Shown here one piece after another: positions 13,554 through 21,558 of a stretch of 21,887 nucleotides of DNA (position 1 is its first letter; each line of letters begins with the position of its first letter). Position numbers and translations under genes: made by a program. The notes beneath the pieces are model-generated. The model had not been told where the DNA came from, did not search any database, and worked only from the letters and a program-made list of their open reading frames with translations. The DNA is taken from positions 1-21,887 of the forward strand of contig JBCCMB010000038.1 in the NCBI GenBank assembly GCA_039026555.1. Reading direction: 5' to 3'. Source of the stretch: JBCCMB01 sp039026555 (GTDB lineage Bacteria > Pseudomonadota > Alphaproteobacteria > Caulobacterales > Hyphomonadaceae).

Positions 13554-16500
13554 CACTCGGCAGGCGCAGGCGCCTTCTCAGCCTGCAAGCGACGCGCGAC
13601 ATCGCCTGGCGATCCAGATTTGCGCGCCAGCAGGGCGTAGGCGGTCGGCACAAACAATACGGTCACCAAGGCCGCCGCCACAACGCCGAACAGGATCACC
13701 ACGCCGATCGCTTGGCGTGTTTCGGAGCCGGCGCCGGACGATAAGATGAGCGGAAGCGATCCTGCGGCCGTCGTCAAACCTGTCATAACAATCGGACGAA
13801 AGCGCGCCAACGCAGCCTCTCGCAAAGCGGCTTCAAATTCGCGGCCTTCATCGCGAAGCTGGTTGGCGAATTCGACAATCAAAATACCGTTTTTAGCCGC
13901 AAGTCCAATCAGCATAATCAAGCCGATTTGCGTGTAGATGTTCAGCGTATTGCCTGTGAGCCAAAGCCCTAACAGGCCGCCGGCGATGGTCGCCGGTACG
14001 CAGAGCATAATGATGATGGGATGCCGATAGCTTTCAAACTGCGCCGCCAACACTAAGAAGACAATGATCAAACCTGTCGCAAAAACGAACACGATAGATC
14101 CGCCCGCCGTCTGATAATCCAAAGATTGGCCTTTGAAATCGATCGTCGCCTCTTGCGGCAACACGTCTCGCGCGATCGCCTGCATTTGCGCGAGCACTTC
14201 TCCCAAGGCGGCGCCGTCCTCAAGGCCGGCTTCGATCGTTATCGCTCGAACACGATTATAGCGATTCAGAGACGGGCTGTCCGCGACAGCTTGTATAGAG
14301 ACCAAATTGGACAGAGGGATCAGCTCGCCCGAGCGCTGCGACCGCACATAAATGTTCTGAACATCATTCGGCGTATTCTGCTCAGTCCGCAGACCTTCAA
14401 GAACCACGTCGTATTCTTCGCCATTATCCATGTAAGTGGTGACGCGCCGGGATCCGAGCATAGTCTGCAGCGTCCCGCCAATCTCTTCGACTGTGACGCC
14501 CAAATCGGCCGCGCGATCATAATCGACGCGAATGCGATATTGCGGCTGCGTTTCTTTGTAGTCCCAGTCGATATCGATAAGACCTGGATTATTCTCCTCC
14601 AGCGCGGCGATGAATGTGTCGCGCCATTCCGCCAAATCTTCATACGAAGGCCCGCCGAGCACGAATTGCACCGGCTTTCCGGTTCCTCCGCCAAGACCTT
14701 GGCGCATCATGGCGAAGGCCCGGATTCCAGGTAGGTTGGAGAGTTTTCGATTGATCTCGGCAATGACGACCTGTCCCGGCCGACGTTCGCTCCAATCATG
14801 CATAACGACGATGACGAAAGCCTGGTTGAAGGCCGAGCTGCCGAACCCAGGCGCGCGCATCAACAAACGATTGATTTCGCCCGTTTCCGTGTAGGGCAAT
14901 AGCCGTCGTTCGATCTCGTCGATATAGCGCACCATATAGTCGAACGACGCGCCCTCCGGTCCGCGAACGGCGATGAAGAAGCCGCCGCGATCTTCTGTCG
15001 GGACGTATTCCTCTTCGATCTCGCGATACAAAACGGCCGCCGAGGCGAAGAAACTCAGCAAAAGAACGCCAACGACGATCGGACGCTTGATCAAACGATC
15101 GAGCACCCACGCGTAACCGGCGCGCAATCCGGAAAACGCCGCGTCGATCGCGCGCGGCAACAGGCTCATTGCGCCGGTTGCCGTCTCACGCTTGAGCAGT
15201 TTGGAGGCGAGCATGGGCACCAGGCTCAGCGCCAACAGGCTGGAAAACGCGACCGCCGCCGCCATGGTCAAAGCGAATTCGGTGAACAAACGTCCGACAT
15301 CGCCTTCCAAAAACGTGATCGGCACGAAAACAGAGATCAAAACCAATGTGGTGGCGATGACGGCGAAGCCGACTTGGCGCGTTCCATTAAAGGCCGCGAC
15401 AAGCGGCGTTTCGCCTTTTTCATCCATCCGCCGATGAATGTTCTCGAGCACTACGATTGCATCATCAACGACCAAACCGATCGCCAAGACCAACGCCAGC
15501 AGCGTCAGCAAATTCACCGAAAGACCCAGCGCATAAAGCGCGATGAAAGTTGCGATAAGCGAGATCGGCACCGTAATGGCCGGGATCAAAGTCGATCTTA
15601 TGCTGCCTAGAAACAGGAAGATGACCAGCGTCACGAGGGCCACGGCGATGCCGAGCGTCATATAAACTTCGTTGATTGAGGCCGAGATGAATACCGAGCT
15701 GTCAAAGCTCTGATAAATCTGGATGCCGTTTGGCAATGTAGAGTTGAGACGCTCGCCAAGATCGCGCGCGGCTGCGGCGACGTCGACTGTGTTGGCGGTC
15801 GATTGTTTGACGATGCCCAGACCAACCATCGGCACGCCATTGCCGCGAAACACGGTTCTGTCTTCCACCGTCCCGCGTACGACGCGCGCCACATCGCCGA
15901 GACGCACAAGATAATCATTTTCGCCTTCCGCCACGACGAGTGCGGCGAACTCTTCTGGCGTTCGAAACGGTCGGTCAATGCGTACTGTGAAGGTGCGGCT
16001 TTCGCTTTCTAAACTCCCCGCCGGAGCTTCAATATTCTCGCTTCTCAGCGCCCGCTCGATATCGCTCACCGTCAATCCGCGCGCCGCCAAAGCGCGTCGG
16101 TCGATCCAGACGCGAAGCGCATATTCGCGAGCGCCGCCGACGCGCACCCGCGCCACCCCGTCAAGGGCGGAAAATCGGTCGACAATGTATCTTTCGGCGT
16201 AATCCGTTAATTCCGCTATCGTGAGGCCTTCGCCGGCCAGATTCAGCCAAATAATGACATCGTCATTGGCGTCCGCCTTTTCGATTTCAGGCGGATCGGC
16301 CTCTTGCGGCAACCGGTCCAACACGCCGGAGACGCGGTCGCGAATGTCATTGGCGGCCGCCTCAATGCCTTGATCCACGTTAAACTCGATAGTGACGCTG
16401 GAGCGCCCATCGCTCGAGTTGGAGTCGATAAAACGTATCCCCTCCACGCCAGCTACGCGGTCTTCGATCACGCGCGTAATCCGCGTTTCCACAACGCTGG

Positions 16501-16666
16501 CGGACGCGCCAGGATATCGCGTATCGATCGAAACAACCGGCGCGTCGATGTCCGGATACTCACGCAGCGGCAGCCGATCGAATGAGACAATCCCGAAAAT
16601 GACCAGAAGCAGCGAAAAAACGGATGCGAAAACGGGGCGCTTAACGGAGGTGTCTGAAAGGAGCAT
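13553..16666 (-). CDS. RND-family multidrug efflux pump, inner-membrane subunit (AcrB/MexB-like, HAE1)
   Basis: A 1037-residue proton-driven pump, full length for the family, with 12 expected membrane segments and two large periplasmic loops. The N-terminus SVKRPVFASVFSLLLVIFG is the first membrane helix, and DTRYPGASASVVETRIT follows in the porter domain. The proton-relay aspartates lie in LAIGLVVDDAIVVLENIHRR, with the matching second-half block QIGLIMLIGLAAKNGILIVEF. The substrate is probably drugs, bile acids or solvents rather than metals, since the motifs fit HAE1 not HME. The ATG lies three bases after the fusion-protein stop. It forms a tripartite system with the two genes upstream. 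Confidence 0.95.
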   Translation of the reverse strand: MLLSDTSVKRPVFASVFSLLLVIFGIVSFDRLPLREYPDIDAPVVSIDTRYPGASASVVETRITRVIEDRVAGVEGIRFIDSNSSDGRSSVTIEFNVDQGIEAAANDIRDRVSGVLDRLPQEADPPEIEKADANDDVIIWLNLAGEGLTIAELTDYAERYIVDRFSALDGVARVRVGGAREYALRVWIDRRALAARGLTVSDIERALRSENIEAPAGSLESESRTFTVRIDRPFRTPEEFAALVVAEGENDYLVRLGDVARVVRGTVEDRTVFRGNGVPMVGLGIVKQSTANTVDVAAAARDLGERLNSTLPNGIQIYQSFDSSVFISASINEVYMTLGIAVALVTLVIFLFLGSIRSTLIPAITVPISLIATFIALYALGLSVNLLTLLALVLAIGLVVDDAIVVLENIHRRMDEKGETPLVAAFNGTRQVGFAVIATTLVLISVFVPITFLEGDVGRLFTEFALTMAAAVAFSSLLALSLVPMLASKLLKRETATGAMSLLPRAIDAAFSGLRAGYAWVLDRLIKRPIVVGVLLLSFFASAAVLYREIEEEYVPTEDRGGFFIAVRGPEGASFDYMVRYIDEIERRLLPYTETGEINRLLMRAPGFGSSAFNQAFVIVVMHDWSERRPGQVVIAEINRKLSNLPGIRAFAMMRQGLGGGTGKPVQFVLGGPSYEDLAEWRDTFIAALEENNPGLIDIDWDYKETQPQYRIRVDYDRAADLGVTVEEIGGTLQTMLGSRRVTTYMDNGEEYDVVLEGLRTEQNTPNDVQNIYVRSQRSGELIPLSNLVSIQAVADSPSLNRYNRVRAITIEAGLEDGAALGEVLAQMQAIARDVLPQEATIDFKGQSLDYQTAGGSIVFVFATGLIIVFLVLAAQFESYRHPIIIMLCVPATIAGGLLGLWLTGNTLNIYTQIGLIMLIGLAAKNGILIVEFANQLRDEGREFEAALREAALARFRPIVMTGLTTAAGSLPLILSSGAGSETRQAIGVVILFGVVAAALVTVLFVPTAYALLARKSGSPGDVARRLQAEKAPAPAE

Positions 16667-16669
16667 GGT

Positions 16670-17761
16670 TTAACGCCCCGGCGCGACGGATACGGTGTCG
16701 GGAGACGCTCTGCCCGATATCCTATCCGGCGACAGGATCGTTTTTTCCTGGATGACGATCGACGAACCTTCGCGAATACCGATAACGCCCTCGGTGATGA
16801 TCCGATCATTCGCGCCCAGGCCTGACGTCACTTCGACAAATCCGGCTTGTCGCGCGCCGATTTCAATCTGTCGCCGCGTCGCGACGAGGCCGCCATCCGC
16901 GTCCGTCGCGACAAACACGAAATTGTCCGGCCCCACGGGCTGGATCGCTTCTTCAGGGATCGAAAGCGCCCGTCTTGGATCCGCCAAAAGCGTGACCTGC
17001 ATGAACATGCCGGCTTTCAAAACCTGATCAGGATTCGGCAAAGTCGCCCGAACACGCACAGCGCGCGTCACGGGGTCGATGGAATTGTCCAAACTTGCGA
17101 CTTCGCCGGAAAATACCGTCCCGGGCACATCATCCGTCGTGGTTTCAATGACGGCGCCCGACTTCAAAACCCGTAAGAAGACTGACGGGATCGAGAAATC
17201 GAGATTCATCTCGCTATCGTCGATCAACGTCGCGACAACGTCCCCGGGTCGAATGTAAGACCCGACGCTCACTTGCCTAAAGCCGAGGACGCCGTCGAAA
17301 GGGGCCACCAAAACGCGATCGCGCTGGCGTGATTGCACCGCGCGCAATTGCGCGGCGGCGTTGTCCATATTGCGTTGGGCTTCGTCTAGCTCCGACCGGG
17401 ACACCGCTTCGCTGTCGACCAATCGTCTGACGCGCTCCAATTGACGCCGCGCCTCTTCAACGGTGGCCTCGGCCGCCTCCACCAACGCGACCTGTTCGCG
17501 TTGCGCGAGAGAGAGCAGCGTTTTCCCCTCTTCCACCCGCTGCCCATCGTCAAAAAAGATCGCCGTCACCCGGTCGGCCGCGTTGAGCGTCAGGTCCACC
17601 CGTTCATTCGGCTCCAACGTCCCCAGCGCCTCGATACGCATCGCGAATTCGCGTTCTTTAACCGGTTCGGCGAACACGCTGGCGGGGCCGCGTTGCGCAA
17701 GGGCCGGCGAACTTAAAACCGCCACTAAACTTGCGAGCATGATAGATCTAAGCATCATCAT
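16670..17761 (-). CDS. RND efflux periplasmic adaptor (membrane fusion protein)
   Basis: A 363-residue HlyD/AcrA-type adaptor that bridges the pump and the outer-membrane channel. A signal peptide ends near ALA/Q. The lipoyl half-motifs are ERVDLTLNAADRVTAIFFDD and APFDGVLGFRQVSVGSYIRPGD, with a coiled hairpin between them (about 95-145), then the beta-barrel region (PVTRAVRVRATLPNPD). Three ATG codons stand in tandem at 17761, 17758 and 17755. The first overlaps the stop of the outer-membrane gene, but GGAAG is better spaced for the second. Confidence 0.93.
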   Translation of the reverse strand: MMMLRSIMLASLVAVLSSPALAQRGPASVFAEPVKEREFAMRIEALGTLEPNERVDLTLNAADRVTAIFFDDGQRVEEGKTLLSLAQREQVALVEAAEATVEEARRQLERVRRLVDSEAVSRSELDEAQRNMDNAAAQLRAVQSRQRDRVLVAPFDGVLGFRQVSVGSYIRPGDVVATLIDDSEMNLDFSIPSVFLRVLKSGAVIETTTDDVPGTVFSGEVASLDNSIDPVTRAVRVRATLPNPDQVLKAGMFMQVTLLADPRRALSIPEEAIQPVGPDNFVFVATDADGGLVATRRQIEIGARQAGFVEVTSGLGANDRIITEGVIGIREGSSIVIQEKTILSPDRISGRASPDTVSVAPGR

Positions 17762-19215
17762 TTCACTTCCATTTCAGCGCGTGACGCAAACAATGTGTCA
17801 TCGCTCCAAATTCCGCCCAAACTTCGATATGCGGCGATTGCGCTGCTTGTTGTGCGCAATCGGCTGTCGACTAACCTGTCTTCCGCGTCCAGCTGCGTGC
17901 GCTGGGCGTCCAACACGTCCAAATAATCATCCAAACCTTCTTCAAAGCGGATACGAGCCAAATCCAACGCGCGGCGCGCAGCTTCAGCGGCTTTGACCAA
18001 ATCGCTCCGACGACGACGCTCCTGCGCATAATCGGTGAGCGCGGTCTCCGCTTCGCTCAACGCGTCAAGCACGGTTTGTTCGTAAAGCGCCAGCGCTTCT
18101 TGCGACTGCGCGTCCGCAACGTCGATGTCGGCTTCAACCCTGCGAAGATCGGGACCTTCCCAAAGGATCGACGGACCAATTGCAAACCCAAAACTGCTCG
18201 CGTCGCCAAAATCATTCGTATCATTAAACAAGCCGGAAATCGAACCGTTCAGCGTCACGGTTGGGAAAAGCCGCGCCCGCGCAGCTTCGCCCAACGCCAA
18301 GCGTTGACCGATCACCGCTTCAGCTCGCCGAATGTCGGGACGGCGACGCATTAAATTCTCCGGCGATCCAACGACAATCGCGCCGGAATGTTCCGGGATA
18401 TCGCGGTCGGGGTTTCTCAGCGCGTCGCGGGTCGCAGCCAGGCTCGGCGCCTCGCCGGACAGGGCCGAAATCCGGCTAAGCGCCGCCACGATGCGCGCCT
18501 CAAAGAGCGGGAGCGACGCCAAAGTCGTGCGGTATTGAGCTTCTGCGCGTTCAATGTCCAAGCGCGTTGCGCGGCCATTGTCGAACAATTCCTTCAAAAT
18601 ACGCAGGCTTTCCCCCTGCGCATCCGCATTGCGTCGGCCGACATCCAACAAACGTTGAGCCCCGCGAAGCTCCGCATAGGCGAGCGCCGTTTCGCTCGCC
18701 ACGATCACCGCAATATCTCTGGCCGCCTGGCGCGCAGACTCAGCATCAAATTCTGCGCTTAGGATTTCTGCTTCAATGCGGCCGAACGCATCGTATTCCC
18801 ACGACGCGCGCAGCCCTAAGCCGCCCGACAGCTCGGTGTCGGCCCCATCTCTCGCCGTGCGCCCAATACCGACATTTGCATCGCTGGATGTCGAATAAGA
18901 CCGCGACAATCGCGCCCCGCCCAAACGCGCCTGAGCCGCGCGTAGATTCGCCGCCGCCGCATCTAACGACGCGTTGCGCGCGAGGGCGCGTTCCACCAGC
19001 GCCGTCAATTGCGGATCGCCAAATCGCGTCCACCAATCAATTTCGATCGCGCCGTCGCCGCTGAGCGCGTCTTGCGACAGCGCTAAAAACTTGGCGCCTG
19101 GATCTACGGGCTCCACAGTCGGCGCATCCGGCGCGCTGGCGCAGGCCGCTAGACCTACCCCCATCACACTCGCATAGAGCGCGTTAAAGCTCGGCTGAAT
19201 CAATCGTTCGCGCAT
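17758..19215 (-). CDS. NodT/OprM-type outer-membrane efflux lipoprotein
   Basis: A TolC-like outer-membrane channel of 485 residues from the ATG at 19215. That start gives a lipoprotein signal MRERLIQPSFNALYASVMGV followed by GLAAC, with Cys25 lipidated. A TTG at 19263 would add 16 residues and has no better ribosome site. The two repeated OEP domains are visible, with long helices such as the one around AQARLGGARLSRS and the second around LALYEQTVLDALSEAETALTD, plus the conserved RRPDIRRAEA block. It leads the operon, ahead of adaptor and pump, an unusual order since the channel is more often last. Confidence 0.94.
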   Translation of the reverse strand: MRERLIQPSFNALYASVMGVGLAACASAPDAPTVEPVDPGAKFLALSQDALSGDGAIEIDWWTRFGDPQLTALVERALARNASLDAAAANLRAAQARLGGARLSRSYSTSSDANVGIGRTARDGADTELSGGLGLRASWEYDAFGRIEAEILSAEFDAESARQAARDIAVIVASETALAYAELRGAQRLLDVGRRNADAQGESLRILKELFDNGRATRLDIERAEAQYRTTLASLPLFEARIVAALSRISALSGEAPSLAATRDALRNPDRDIPEHSGAIVVGSPENLMRRRPDIRRAEAVIGQRLALGEAARARLFPTVTLNGSISGLFNDTNDFGDASSFGFAIGPSILWEGPDLRRVEADIDVADAQSQEALALYEQTVLDALSEAETALTDYAQERRRRSDLVKAAEAARRALDLARIRFEEGLDDYLDVLDAQRTQLDAEDRLVDSRLRTTSSAIAAYRSLGGIWSDDTLFASRAEMEVK

Positions 19216-19326
19216 GAGCCGTATGTGGGACGAAATCCCGATTTGGCCAATGATTTCCGTCAATTCTGGGCGGCCTGGGACTTCACGTTCGCGTCATGAG
19301 CCGTTTACGGCCCCAAAAAGCCGAAA

Positions 19327-19726
19327 TTAGGCGTCTTCCGCCCAAAATTTGAGCGTATCTATCGCATTTACGGGATGAACGCCGCTAAGCCGCCTGGCGC
19401 CTTTTACGACGGCGTCTGATCCAAAAATAAATACCCCTTTTTGGCGCCCTGCGCGCCAAAAGCAGCGAGCGCGGCGACGCCGCTCGCAAAGGGATGTCGC
19501 AACGAATATGGCTTTAGCCCAACTTCGAGAGCGCCTCTTCGCTCACCCAAAGCCGATCCCGGCCCCAAATCGACACTTCGCCGCCAAAGCTCAAGCCAGA
19601 TTTTTCGGCCAGGCTCGATGTATCCCGAAGGCTGTAAGCTTCCAATTGCACGCGCTCTGACGCCGCCCATTCTACGGGAGGGCTCACCAATCGCAGTAAA
19701 AATTGAATCAGCGGCACGCGAAACAA
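19327..19726 (-). pseudogene. Possible frameshifted gene remnant, unrecognised
   Basis: Three overlapping minus-strand frames look coding in turn. Frame A runs from TTG 19726 to TAA 19514 and includes FGGEVSIWGRDRLWVSEEAL. Frame B follows with GLKPYSLRHPFASGVAALAA. Frame C ends at TAA 19327 with DAVVKGARRLSGVHPVNAID. Adding one G to the G-run at 19518-19520 and one to that at 19434-19437 would join them into a single 133-residue frame. This suggests a decayed gene or sequencing errors in homopolymers. Another reading is a short intact gene ending at 19514, or a 113-residue frame from ATG 19745 to 19404 preceded by a GGGTGAG site. No family is recognised, and high-GC shadow frames can mimic coding. 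Confidence 0.25.
19439..19461. repeat. Hairpin-forming inverted repeat
   Basis: TTTTGGCGC (19439-19447) and GCGCCAAAA (19453-19461) are perfect 9-bp arms around CCTGC. On the minus strand it is followed by a purine-rich stretch and then TATTTATTTTT, so it is at best an imperfect terminator. It lies inside the doubtful frame. Confidence 0.4.
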
Positions 19727-19758
19727 TCACTGTTTTCAAGGACATGAGCGCTCACCCT

Positions 19759-19787
19759 TTGTATTACGACATAGGCAATGTCATAAT
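19759..19787 (+). promoter_or_regulatory. Candidate tetR promoter
   Basis: TTGTAT (19759-19764) and CATAAT (19782-19787) are 17 bases apart. The -10 matches five of six consensus positions. The dyad at 19763-19787 covers the spacer and -10, which fits autorepression. Confidence 0.5.
19763..19787. promoter_or_regulatory. Probable TetR operator
   Basis: Arms ATTACGACAT (19763-19772) and ATGTCATAAT (19778-19787) form a 25-bp dyad with a five-base centre and a single mismatched pair. It stands 45 bases before the tetR start and overlaps that gene's promoter. Size and symmetry suit a TetR-family dimer. It would control tetR itself and possibly a minus-strand promoter leading to the efflux operon. 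Confidence 0.65.
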
Positions 19788-19831
19788 CTTGCTAAGCACC
19801 AGCTCATAAAAAAGGCTTGAAGGACAAGAAT

Positions 19832-20446
19832 TTGACCAAGCAAAGCAGCAGTGCCGCGCAAACTGAAGCCTCCCCACCGCCGCAAGACGGACGAAAACTG
19901 CGTAGCCAGCGCAGCCGCGAAAAAATAATAGACGCGTTATTCAGTCTTATCCGCGATGGCGACCCCATGCCCCGCATCGCCGAGATCGCAGACAAAGCGG
20001 GCGTGAGTCTGAGAACGGTGTTTCGCCATATTGAAGATGTTGAAACCCTCAACCGCGAAATGGCCGAACAGGTTGAAGCCGAGATTACGCCGGTCGTCAG
20101 CGCGCCCTTAAAGGCCACCAGCTGGCGCGGACGCCTTGAGGAGATGTTGCAACGCCGCGCGCAAATCTATGAGCATGTGATGCCAGTCAAAATGGCGGCC
20201 GGCCTTCGGCGGTTCCGATCCGAGTTTCTGATGGCGGATTATCAGAGATTTTTAGACGAAGAACGGACGCGCCTCGTCGCTATTCTGCCGGACGTCATTG
20301 TTCAAAACAAACCACAGCTCGCTGCGCTGCAAATGGCGACGAGCTTTCAAATGTGGCGGCGCTTGCGCCAGGATCAGAGATTGTCGCCGGAAGACGCGTT
20401 GGAAACGCTGGCTTTTACTGTGGAACGCCTCATACAAGACGTATGA
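19832..20446 (+). CDS. TetR/AcrR-family transcriptional regulator
   Basis: A 204-residue repressor-type protein. The helix-turn-helix lies at about 47-67 (PRIAEIADKAGVSLRTVFRHI), after a basic RSQRSREKIIDAL helix; the rest is the helical ligand-binding domain. The start is TTG at 19832, chosen because GAAGGA lies seven bases before it; a TTG at 19817 has its purine run too close. The divergent efflux operon is the likely target and a 25-bp dyad upstream the likely operator. Its stop overlaps the next ATG (ATGA), so the formylglycine-enzyme gene is in the same transcript. Confidence 0.9.
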   Translation: MTKQSSSAAQTEASPPPQDGRKLRSQRSREKIIDALFSLIRDGDPMPRIAEIADKAGVSLRTVFRHIEDVETLNREMAEQVEAEITPVVSAPLKATSWRGRLEEMLQRRAQIYEHVMPVKMAAGLRRFRSEFLMADYQRFLDEERTRLVAILPDVIVQNKPQLAALQMATSFQMWRRLRQDQRLSPEDALETLAFTVERLIQDV

Positions 20447-21351
20447 TACGTCTTTCCAGCGCCCTCGCCTTTGTCCTCGTCGGCTGCAGTCCCTCGACGC
20501 CGAGCGCATCTTCGGTTTCCGAAGCTGACGCAAAAATCGGCTGCGGCGTTCCAGAAGAAGCGCGCGGCGCGTTTGTCTCCATCCCGGACGGTGAATTTGT
20601 CAAAAGCGCCGACCCCAAACAGCCTGAAGAAGGCCGACCTCAACGTCTGGCTGTCGAAGGATTTGAGATCCAAACGCATGAAGTGACGAATGATCAATTC
20701 GCGCGCTTTGTTGCGGAGACCGGCTATGTCACGGATGCGGAACGGGAACGCGTCGGCGCAGGATCGGCCATTTTTACGCCCCGCCCTCAACCTGGGAGCT
20801 GGCTGGATGTCTGGCGGCTCGACCCGGACGCCAATTGGCGCGCGCCGACCGGCGCTGGGTCTTCCATTACCGATTTGGGCGACCATCCCGTGGTGCATGT
20901 GTCGCTGCGAGACGCCGCTACTTATGCAGAATGGGCTGGCGGACGGCTGCCGAGCGAGATTGAGTGGGAATACGCCGCCGCCCTCAATCAGCCTGACCCG
21001 TCCGACCCTGAGTCTGGCGCATACACGGCGGATAGGACGCCGATCGCCAATACATGGCAGGGCTTGTTTCCGATCGAGAACACCGCCGCCGACGGCTTCG
21101 ACGCGACCGCGCCTGTCGGTTGCTATGCGGCGGGCGGCGCGGATCTGTTCGACATGATCGGCAATGTCTGGGAGTGGACGACGACGCCCTACGCCAATGG
21201 ACAAGCGACGCTGAAGGGCGGGTCCCATTTATGCTCTGACAATTTCTGCGCCCGATATCGGATCGCCGCGCGACAAGGCCAGGACATCGACTTCAGCACC
21301 AATCATATCGGCTTCAGGATCGTCAAAGATCCCCCCAACGCCGACGACTGA
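20443..21351 (+). CDS. Formylglycine-generating enzyme (SUMF1/FGE-sulfatase family), predicted lipoprotein
   Basis: This 302-residue protein matches enzymes that convert a sulfatase cysteine to formylglycine. The ATG at 20443 overlaps the tetR stop and gives a short signal with lipobox LVGC (Cys15), so the protein is probably exported and anchored. The FGE domain starts near FVSIPDGEF. Characteristic blocks are THEVTNDQFARFVAETGYVT, RLPSEIEWEYAA, NTWQGLFPIENT, DMIGNVWEWT and GGSHLCSDNFCARYRIAAR. The last contains Cys264 and Cys269, which match the copper-binding active-site cysteines of true FGEs; many SUMF1-fold proteins lack them. No sulfatase lies in the window. Export is the odd point, since bacterial FGEs usually act in the cytosol. 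Confidence 0.9.
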   Translation: MIRLSSALAFVLVGCSPSTPSASSVSEADAKIGCGVPEEARGAFVSIPDGEFVKSADPKQPEEGRPQRLAVEGFEIQTHEVTNDQFARFVAETGYVTDAERERVGAGSAIFTPRPQPGSWLDVWRLDPDANWRAPTGAGSSITDLGDHPVVHVSLRDAATYAEWAGGRLPSEIEWEYAAALNQPDPSDPESGAYTADRTPIANTWQGLFPIENTAADGFDATAPVGCYAAGGADLFDMIGNVWEWTTTPYANGQATLKGGSHLCSDNFCARYRIAARQGQDIDFSTNHIGFRIVKDPPNADD

Positions 21352-21352
21352 T

Positions 21353-21370
21353 GTCTATCCGAGGGTAGAC
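21353..21370. terminator. Hairpin just after the formylglycine-enzyme stop (weak terminator candidate)
   Basis: GTCTATCC and GGGTAGAC pair over seven to eight positions, with one G-U pair, one base after the TGA codon. No run of T follows, so intrinsic termination is uncertain; it may protect the 3' end. Confidence 0.3.
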
Positions 21371-21380
21371 CCAACCGTTT

Positions 21381-21407
21381 CGATATTGAGCTGACCAGCC
21401 AATATCG
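21381..21407. repeat. Strong inverted repeat between formylglycine-enzyme gene and kdsB
   Basis: Perfect 8-bp arms CGATATTG (21381-21388) and CAATATCG (21400-21407) surround an inner GCT-GACC-AGC stem with one bulged A. A second repeat, CGCGCC (21406-21411) with GGCGCG (21424-21429), follows at once. No T-run is present. It could be a terminator stem for the tetR operon or an operator for kdsB. Nothing else is recognised in 21352-21558. Confidence 0.45.
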
Positions 21408-21558
21408 CGCCCTAAATACTTTTGGCGCGCAAAATGACGATTCAGGCGGCGCCGACTCGAATGAGCTGTAAGATTGAACAATGCGTAGCGTCGACGCACG
21501 GCGAGCTCGGTGGCGCTAATCGTGCTTTTGCCCTAAGACGAGCGCCGTATTTTCGACT

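Larger units (their letters stand above)
19216..19831. other. Stretch without a confident gene (616 bp)
   Basis: This lies between the divergent efflux operon and tetR. It holds the tetR promoter and dyad near 19763, the doubtful frameshifted frame at 19327-19726, a hairpin at 19439-19461 and a small dyad GCCGT-TT-ACGGC near 19302-19313. No clear promoter for the efflux operon could be picked out. Confidence 0.6.

Noticed and set aside
19404..19745. PYSLRHPFAS resembles box II (RHTFA) of tyrosine recombinases, hinting at an integrase relic.
   Set aside because: No catalytic tyrosine block or other recombinase motif lies nearby, and the segment is short and in one of three competing frames.
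19441..19809. A 122-codon plus-strand frame upstream of tetR.
   Set aside because: It would run through the tetR promoter and operator, and shows no recognisable features or ribosome site.
20374..21228. A 284-codon minus-strand frame opposite the formylglycine-enzyme gene.
   Set aside because: The plus strand carries clear FGE motifs; the opposite frame is a GC-driven shadow.
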